A program made the translations under genes and the position numbers. A stretch of 17,440 nucleotides of DNA, taken from positions 1 through 17,440 of the forward strand of contig CAZAQG010000054.1 of NCBI GenBank assembly GCA_964487445.1. The letters are read 5' to 3'. Shown one piece after another: positions 12,866-17,440 of the stretch (position 1 is its first letter; every line of letters begins with the position of its first letter). This stretch comes from BMS3Abin12 sp964487445 (GTDB lineage: Bacteria; Pseudomonadota; Gammaproteobacteria; 21-64-14). A model generated the notes under the pieces. That model was not told the origin of the DNA and did no database searches. It saw only the letters and a program-made list of their open reading frames with translations.

Positions 12866-13330
12866 TCAGCCCGGATGCCAATACCGTCCGCCGGTGGCCA
12901 CCGCCACCACAATCAGACCCAGGATCAGGTTGACCCCGACGAGGCGCCGGATCTGCGCGAGCCGCCGCGCGCCCTCGTGCCAGTCCTCCCGCGCCACAGC
13001 CTGCGCGAGACGCCGGTAGGGCGCGAAGAATACGTACAGATAGAGCAGGATCATCACCCAGCCCAACCCCTGCATGATGTGCACATACATCCCCATGTGC
13101 GCCATCCCGCCCAGGTATCGGAACACCATCCAATAGCCGGTCACCGGCAGCAGGATCACGGCCAGCCAGACCCATGGGAAGAAACGGGCGAAGGTCTGCG
13201 ACCACAGCGCCAGCCTGTGCGGCGGCTCCAGCAGGTTCGCGGCCGCCGGGCGCAGGACCACGTAGGCGAAGAACATCCCGCCGACCCAGATCACGGCGGA
13301 CAATGTGTGCAGCGCGATGGCGATCTCCAC
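12866..13330 (-). CDS. CopD-family integral membrane protein
   Basis: The 154-residue protein has four predicted membrane helices, at about residues 5-26, 47-70, 80-103 and 129-148. Helix 1 holds the H-T-x-S-A-V-I-W-V-G-G-M motif typical of CopD-like proteins and helix 3 carries an H-I-M-Q-G-x-G motif. The histidines at helix ends could bind heme or copper. Some members are described as copper-resistance or heme-handling proteins, but the function of this short group is not established. The GTG at 13330 has GGAG five bases upstream; an ATG two bases earlier is in another frame. It follows the hydrolase gene by 17 bases. Confidence 0.85.
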   Translation of the reverse strand: MEIAIALHTLSAVIWVGGMFFAYVVLRPAAANLLEPPHRLALWSQTFARFFPWVWLAVILLPVTGYWMVFRYLGGMAHMGMYVHIMQGLGWVMILLYLYVFFAPYRRLAQAVAREDWHEGARRLAQIRRLVGVNLILGLIVVAVATGGRYWHPG

Positions 13331-13347
13331 ATCGTCTCCTCAGTGGT

Positions 13348-14166
13348 TCATTCGTTTGGCGCGGTCGCCGGATGCCGGGCGTACTTGTGCAACCAACCGG
13401 AGACCCGGGTGATCAGGGGCCCGTCCAGGTCGCGAAAGAAATGTCCGGCCCCGTCGATCTCGACTTGCTCGTAACCGTGCTCGCCGGCGGCGCGCGCCGC
13501 CGCCGCGCGCCGCGGCGCCCCCGACAGCACGGCCCTGAAATCCCGGCTGCCGTACAAGTCGAGCACCGGCAGGTGGATCTTGCCCAGGGAGGCGGCCGTA
13601 TCGAGCGGAGACTTGGGGGCCGGGCCGCCGGACATGCCGATGCCCACGAACGCCCGGATCCCGCTCCTCGGCGTATGGGCCAGGAACCAGGCCCCCATCG
13701 CCGCGCCGAGGCTGTGGCCTACGAGCATGATGGGCGCGATCCTCTTGGCGCGCAGAAACGCGATCCCCGCCTCGATGCGGGGCGGCACGTCCGGAAACAG
13801 CGGGACGTAATCCTTGGGGACGGCACTGTTGGGCAACACCGGCATCTGCAACGAGAGCGTCGCCCAGCCTTGGTCGGCCAGCCCCGTGCGCAGCGGGTAG
13901 ATCACGTCGGCCCAGTCCGGGTTGGCCCCCATCCCGTGGAGCAGGATCACTCCGCCATAGACCGTCGGGCCGCGCGCCGGAGTGTAGATGGCAAAGAATT
14001 TCTCGCCGCCCTTGGTCTTGAGCCATTCGGCACGGCCCTGAAAGATCAGGGGCTCGATCTCCTTGGCCCAGCGCTGTTCCTTCGCCGTATCGGACTTGCC
14101 GGCCGCCGGCGCCGGCAACGGCGCGAGAAACGACAGGCACAGACCCAGCGCGATCCAGGGGCGCAT
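13348..14166 (-). CDS. Secreted DUF3530-type alpha/beta hydrolase
   Basis: The 272-residue protein begins with a signal peptide (MRPWIALGLCLSFLAPLP, cut near residue 22) and has an alpha/beta-hydrolase fold. Visible are the oxyanion-region LLHGMG, the nucleophile elbow GHSLG with S152, a probable acid D209 (LYGSRD) and H242 (DGAGHFF). The sequence best resembles DUF3530 proteins, whose substrates are unknown. ATG 14166 was chosen for its signal peptide and GGGAG seven bases upstream. A longer in-frame start at 14271 would bury the signal. It is first in a four-gene operon and divergent from rpe. A GC hairpin (14189-14202) sits in its leader. Confidence 0.86.
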   Translation of the reverse strand: MRPWIALGLCLSFLAPLPAPAAGKSDTAKEQRWAKEIEPLIFQGRAEWLKTKGGEKFFAIYTPARGPTVYGGVILLHGMGANPDWADVIYPLRTGLADQGWATLSLQMPVLPNSAVPKDYVPLFPDVPPRIEAGIAFLRAKRIAPIMLVGHSLGAAMGAWFLAHTPRSGIRAFVGIGMSGGPAPKSPLDTAASLGKIHLPVLDLYGSRDFRAVLSGAPRRAAAARAAGEHGYEQVEIDGAGHFFRDLDGPLITRVSGWLHKYARHPATAPNE

Positions 14167-14212
14167 CCGCGATCTCCCGGCGGGCCGTGGGGGCAAGCCC
14201 CCGTCAGGGCGC

Positions 14213-14218
14213 ATTATA
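14213..14218 (-). promoter_or_regulatory. Perfect -10 for the hydrolase operon, no matching -35
   Basis: TATAAT occurs on the minus strand 47 bases before the hydrolase ATG. At 16-18 bases upstream the sequence is AGCCCC, CAGCCC or TCAGCC, none like TTGACA, which suggests an activator-dependent promoter. Confidence 0.5.
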
Positions 14219-14244
14219 CGGCGTCGACGGCCCGGGGGCTGAAA

Positions 14245-14272
14245 ATTCCACGCCGATCGGGTAGATTCCACG
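14245..14272. promoter_or_regulatory. Direct repeats ATTCCACG, 20 bases apart
   Basis: Identical octamers occupy 14245-14252 and 14265-14272, about two helical turns apart, read as CGTGGAAT on the minus strand. Relative to the TATAAT at 14213-14218 they span about -39 to -66, the usual place for activator sites. They also lie between divergent genes and could act on rpe. Confidence 0.4.
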
Positions 14273-14353
14273 GTTCACGCGCCCCGGCGCAAGCGACGTC
14301 GACGAGAAACGGGCCGGACCCGCAGACGCCCGAGAAGACAAGAGGAACAAATC

Positions 14354-15028
14354 ATGCCGGATTATATGATCGCCCCGAGTATCCTGTCGGCGGACTTCGC
14401 GCGCCTCGGCGAAGAGGTCACCCATGTCCTGGCCGCAGGCGCCGATATCGTCCATTTCGACGTCATGGACAACCACTACGTGCCGAACCTGACCATCGGC
14501 CCGCTGGTGTGCGGGGCGTTGCGCAAACACGGTGTCACGGCCCCCATCGACGTACACCTGATGATCAAGCCGGTCGACCGCATCGTGCCCGACTTCGCAG
14601 CCGCCGGGGCGACCTATATCACCTTCCACCCGGAGGCCAGCGAGCATGTCGACCGCACGCTGCAACTCATCCACGGCGAGGGCTGCAAGGCCGGCCTGGT
14701 CTTCAACCCGGCCACCCCGCTGGACTACCTCCATTGGGTCATCGACAAGGTCGACCTGGTGCTGCTGATGTCCGTCAACCCCGGCTTCGGCGGCCAGAAA
14801 TTCATCCCCTATGTCCTCGACAAGCTGCGTGAGGCGCGCAAGATCATCGACGCGTCCGGTCGGGACATCCGCCTGGAAGTCGACGGGGGCGTGAAGATCG
14901 ACAACATCCGCTCCATCGCCGAGGCCGGCGCCGACACCTTCGTGGCCGGATCGGCCATCTTCGGCACCGACGACTACAAGGCCACGATCGCGACGATGCG
15001 CAAGGAACTCGCGCGCGCGGGGAAATGA
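14354..15028 (+). CDS. rpe: Ribulose-phosphate 3-epimerase
   Basis: Rpe interconverts ribulose 5-phosphate and xylulose 5-phosphate in the pentose phosphate and Calvin cycles. The 224-residue TIM barrel has IAPSILSADFARLGEE, metal ligands H34 and D36 in HFDVMDNHYVPNLTIG, H68 in DVHLMI, and D177 in EVDGGV. It also has the phosphate-binding loops MSVNPGFGGQ and VAGSAIF. AGAGGA lies seven bases before the ATG. The stop overlaps the gph start by four bases, and rpe-gph-trpE is a common gammaproteobacterial order. Whether the host fixes CO2 cannot be told here. Confidence 0.97.
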   Translation: MPDYMIAPSILSADFARLGEEVTHVLAAGADIVHFDVMDNHYVPNLTIGPLVCGALRKHGVTAPIDVHLMIKPVDRIVPDFAAAGATYITFHPEASEHVDRTLQLIHGEGCKAGLVFNPATPLDYLHWVIDKVDLVLLMSVNPGFGGQKFIPYVLDKLREARKIIDASGRDIRLEVDGGVKIDNIRSIAEAGADTFVAGSAIFGTDDYKATIATMRKELARAGK

Positions 15029-15765
15029 CGCCCGCGGGGCTGCGCCGCCCGTCCATGGTGCTCATCGACGTGGACGGGACGCTGGTCGACAGCGTCCCGG
15101 ATCTCGCCTGGTGCGTCGATCGCATGATGGATCGCCTCGGCCTGCCGGTCCGCGGCGAGGCGGCGGTGCGCGAGTGGGTCGGCAACGGCGCCGAGCGCTT
15201 GGTGCGCCGCGCCCTGATCGGCCGGATGGGAGGCGAGCCCGACGAAGCGCTGCTCGAACGGGCCTACCCGATGTTTCTCGATCTCTACGCGGCGAACACC
15301 TGTGTGCGCAGCACCCTGTACCCCGGTGTGCGCGAGGGTCTCGACTCCCTCGAAGCGGCCAATATCCCGCTCGGCTGCGTGACCAACAAGGTGGCGCGCT
15401 TCACCGAACCGCTGCTGGAACACCTCGGGCTCAGAGACGACTTCGCCCTGGTGCTCAGCGGCGACAGCCTGCCCCGTAAGAAGCCCGACCCCGAACCGTT
15501 GCTGCACGCGGCGCGCTTCTTCGGCGTCGCACCGGCGGACTGCTGGCTGATCGGCGATTCGGTCAACGACGTACGTGCAGCGCGCGCCGCCGCCTTTCAG
15601 GCGGTGTGCGTAACCTACGGTTACAATCGCGGTCAAGACATCCGCGCGACACGGCCCGACGCAGTGCTCGACAGCCTGGCGGAACTCGGGGGCCTGCTCG
15701 AACGCGGGGACACCGCACGAAGAACGTCCCGCGGGGATGGGGTTTTGGTACGATCTGGTCTATAG
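15025..15765 (+). CDS. gph: Phosphoglycolate phosphatase (HAD superfamily)
   Basis: Gph dephosphorylates 2-phosphoglycolate from DNA repair or the Rubisco oxygenase reaction. HAD motif I is DVDGTLVDS with D15 and D17, motif II lies in CVTNK, motif III contains the Lys of RKKPDPEPLL, and motif IV is IGDSVNDV. A helical cap domain is present at about residues 25-95. The ATG overlaps the rpe TGA (ATGA), so the two are coupled. At 246 residues it is slightly longer than usual because of an Arg/Gly-rich tail (about 230-246) that runs into the trpE leader. Confidence 0.95.
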   Translation: MTPAGLRRPSMVLIDVDGTLVDSVPDLAWCVDRMMDRLGLPVRGEAAVREWVGNGAERLVRRALIGRMGGEPDEALLERAYPMFLDLYAANTCVRSTLYPGVREGLDSLEAANIPLGCVTNKVARFTEPLLEHLGLRDDFALVLSGDSLPRKKPDPEPLLHAARFFGVAPADCWLIGDSVNDVRAARAAAFQAVCVTYGYNRGQDIRATRPDAVLDSLAELGGLLERGDTARRTSRGDGVLVRSGL

Positions 15766-15944
15766 TCTCAGCCGTCTCGGCACCCGCGCGAATTCCGGCG
15801 CGGCCCCGGAGATCGACCGAATGCACGCATCCAGAGAACGAGCCTGCCGGCGCCCGCCCGCGAGCGGCGGACGATGGCGCGACGCCTGACCGCCCCCGAC
15901 CGACCGCCGGCCGCGGCCGGCCTCGTCCCGCTGGAGCCGCCCCC
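15761..15944 (+). promoter_or_regulatory. trpE leader with weak promoter and GC palindromes
   Basis: TATAGT (15761-15766) is a possible -10 overlapping the gph stop, but no good -35 lies at 16-18 bases. The leader holds CCGCGC/GCGCGG (15784-15803, 8-base loop) and the perfect palindrome CCGGCCGCGGCCGG (15907-15920) 11 bases before the GGAG ribosome site. A 24-codon frame starting ATG 15874 ends in an ATGA overlap with trpE but has no Trp codon. I see no clear Trp-leader attenuator. trpE may simply be transcribed from upstream of rpe. Confidence 0.3.
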
Positions 15945-17435
15945 ATGACCGAACAGCAATTCCGGCGCTACGCCGCCGAAGGCTATAACCGCATCCCGGT
16001 GCGCCGCGAGGTCCTCGCCGACCTGGACACCCCGCTCAGCACCTACCTCAAGCTCGCCCGAGGCCCCTACTCCTACCTTCTCGAATCCGTACAGGGCGGG
16101 GAAAAATGGGGCCGCTACTCGATCATCGGTCTGCCGTGCCGCACCGTGCTGCGCGTTCGCGGTCACGAGGCCGTGATCGAGCGCGACGGCGTGCTCATCG
16201 AGCAGACCCGCACCGACGACCCGCTGTCCTGGATCGAACACTACCAGCGCACCTGCCGCGTGCCCGCACTCAGCGGGTTGCCGCGCTTCACCGGGGGCCT
16301 GGTGGGCTACTTCGGCTACGATACGGTGCGCTATGTAGAACCGCGGCTCGGAGAGTGCCCCAACCCCGACCCCCTCGGCACGCCGGACATCCTCCTGCTG
16401 GTCTCCGAAGAGGTGGTCGTCTTCGACAACCTGCTCGGCAAGCTGGAACTCATCGTCCACGCCGACCCGGCCGAACCCGACGCCTACCGCCGCGCCAACG
16501 AACGACTCGACGCCCTGGCACACGCCCTGCGCGAGGCGACCCCGCGGCCGCCCGCTCCGCGCAACACGCGACGCGTACGCGAAGAAGACTTCCGGTCGAG
16601 CTTCTCGCGCGAGGGCTACGAGGATGCGGTGCGCCGGATCCAGCGCTACATCGTAGAGGGCGACGTCATGCAGGTGGTCCCCTCCCAGCGCATGGCCCTT
16701 CCCTACGAGGCCGACCCCCTCGACCTCTACCGCGCGCTGCGCAGCCTCAACCCCTCGCCCTACCTGTTCTTCTTCGACTTGGCGGATTTCCACGTCGTGG
16801 GATCGTCCCCCGAGATCCTGGCGCGCCTGGAAGACGGCGTCATCACCCTGCGGCCCATCGCCGGCACCCGCCCCCGTGGCGCCACCGAAGAAGAAGACCT
16901 CGCGCTCGAGCGCGAACTGCTCTCCGATCCCAAGGAACTCGCCGAACACCTCATGCTGATCGATCTCGGGCGCAACGACGTCGGCCGCGTCGCGCAGATC
17001 GGTACCGTCCGGCTGACCGAGAAGATGATCGTCGAGCGCTACTCCCACGTCATGCACATCGTCTCCAACGTCACCGGGCGGCTGCGCGAAGGACTCGGCC
17101 CCATCGACGTCCTGCGCGCAGCCTTCCCAGCCGGCACCGTCACCGGCGCCCCCAAGATCCGCGCCATGGAGATCATCGACGAACTCGAACCGGTCAAACG
17201 CGGCGTCTACGCCGGCGCCGTGGGCTACCTCTCCTGGTCCGGCAACATGGACACCGCCATCGCCATCCGCACCGTGGTCATCAAAGACCACACCGTGCAC
17301 ATCCAAGCCGGCGGCGGCGTCGTGGCCGACTCCGTCCCCGGCACCGAATGGGAAGAGACCCTCAACAAACGCCGCGCCATCTTCCGCGCCGTCGCCATGG
17401 CCGAAGCGGGCCTGGAAAAGCCGGGGCGACCGTAG
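15945..17435 (+). CDS. trpE: Anthranilate synthase component I
   Basis: TrpE converts chorismate plus ammonia (from the TrpG glutaminase partner) to anthranilate, the first step of tryptophan synthesis. The 496-residue length is typical. The N-terminal regulatory domain has LLES (45-48), the tryptophan feedback site, and GRYSIIG. The chorismate-binding domain shows VMQVVPSQRM, SPYLFFFDL, SSPEILARLEDG, RPIAGTRPRG, LMLIDLGRNDVGRV, FPAGTVTGAPKIRAMEIIDELEP and GGGVVADS. ATG 15945 has GGAG about nine bases upstream and matches the family start; in-frame sequence further upstream is not conserved. The stop lies five bases from the window end, so trpG and trpD are not visible. Confidence 0.97.
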   Translation: MTEQQFRRYAAEGYNRIPVRREVLADLDTPLSTYLKLARGPYSYLLESVQGGEKWGRYSIIGLPCRTVLRVRGHEAVIERDGVLIEQTRTDDPLSWIEHYQRTCRVPALSGLPRFTGGLVGYFGYDTVRYVEPRLGECPNPDPLGTPDILLLVSEEVVVFDNLLGKLELIVHADPAEPDAYRRANERLDALAHALREATPRPPAPRNTRRVREEDFRSSFSREGYEDAVRRIQRYIVEGDVMQVVPSQRMALPYEADPLDLYRALRSLNPSPYLFFFDLADFHVVGSSPEILARLEDGVITLRPIAGTRPRGATEEEDLALERELLSDPKELAEHLMLIDLGRNDVGRVAQIGTVRLTEKMIVERYSHVMHIVSNVTGRLREGLGPIDVLRAAFPAGTVTGAPKIRAMEIIDELEPVKRGVYAGAVGYLSWSGNMDTAIAIRTVVIKDHTVHIQAGGGVVADSVPGTEWEETLNKRRAIFRAVAMAEAGLEKPGRP

Positions 17436-17440
17436 GGGGC

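Noticed and set aside
15737..15889. A 50-codon frame beginning MGFWYDLVYSLSRLG, considered as a Trp leader
   Set aside because: It has only two Trp codons, far apart, no ribosome site at proper spacing, and begins inside gph. No terminator/antiterminator pair follows.
15768..17306. A 512-codon open frame opposite trpE
   Set aside because: It is antisense to a complete, well-conserved trpE, with Val/Gly/Asp-rich low-complexity content typical of shadow frames.
1..17440. tRNA, rRNA, CRISPR arrays, insertion sequences, prophage or defence genes
   Set aside because: No cloverleaf, spaced repeat array, transposase, integrase, nuclease or toxin-like gene was found on reading both strands. The 33-bp array is coding and directly adjacent, not CRISPR.

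Overview
The window is about 70% G+C, densely packed, and has the gene neighbourhoods of a Gammaproteobacterium. The diagnostic ones are priA-argS-ftsN, rpe-gph-trpE and a moaB-moeA-moaC-moaD-moaE cluster. A high-GC lineage such as Chromatiales/Ectothiorhodospiraceae would fit, but this is inferred from gene order and composition only. There are no tRNA or rRNA genes, transposases or CRISPR arrays, and most of the window is ordinary chromosomal core.

Layout. (1) 1-2224, minus strand: a REP-like palindrome, then an envelope-stress-like cluster. Read in its own direction, the cluster is a secreted Arg-rich protein of 11-residue repeats, an ECF sigma factor that appears to start at CTG, a DUF3619-type single-span membrane protein, and a secreted DUF3106-type Arg/Trp repeat protein. 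(2) 2225-2630: an unusually AT-rich divergent control region with a near-consensus sigma70 promoter, an ECF-like promoter, a dyad, and a set of DnaA-box matches. (3) 2631-7470, plus strand: priA, then a leader region with a promoter, a hairpin and a possible Arg-rich leader ORF overlapping the TTG start of argS, then argS and an FtsN-like SPOR protein. (4) 7519-8382, minus: an HDOD signalling protein, with a structured leader and a terminator-like double hairpin upstream. (5) 8728-11751, minus: a tightly packed molybdopterin operon (moaB, moeA, moaC, moaD, moaE) behind a good sigma70 promoter; moaA is absent. (6) 11908-14166, minus: a four-gene operon with a secreted DUF3530-type alpha/beta hydrolase, a CopD-like membrane protein, an OsmC-family protein and an SRPBCC protein. 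(7) 14354-17435, plus: rpe and gph (overlapping), then trpE.

How the genes work together. PriA restarts replication, ArgS charges tRNA-Arg and FtsN acts at the divisome, so this is a housekeeping block. The moa/moe proteins perform the middle and late steps of molybdenum cofactor synthesis, with the GTP cyclisation step encoded elsewhere. Rpe and Gph belong to pentose/Calvin and phosphoglycolate metabolism, and TrpE starts tryptophan synthesis. The least ordinary parts are the sigma/repeat-protein cluster, the AT-rich region upstream of priA, and the argS leader.
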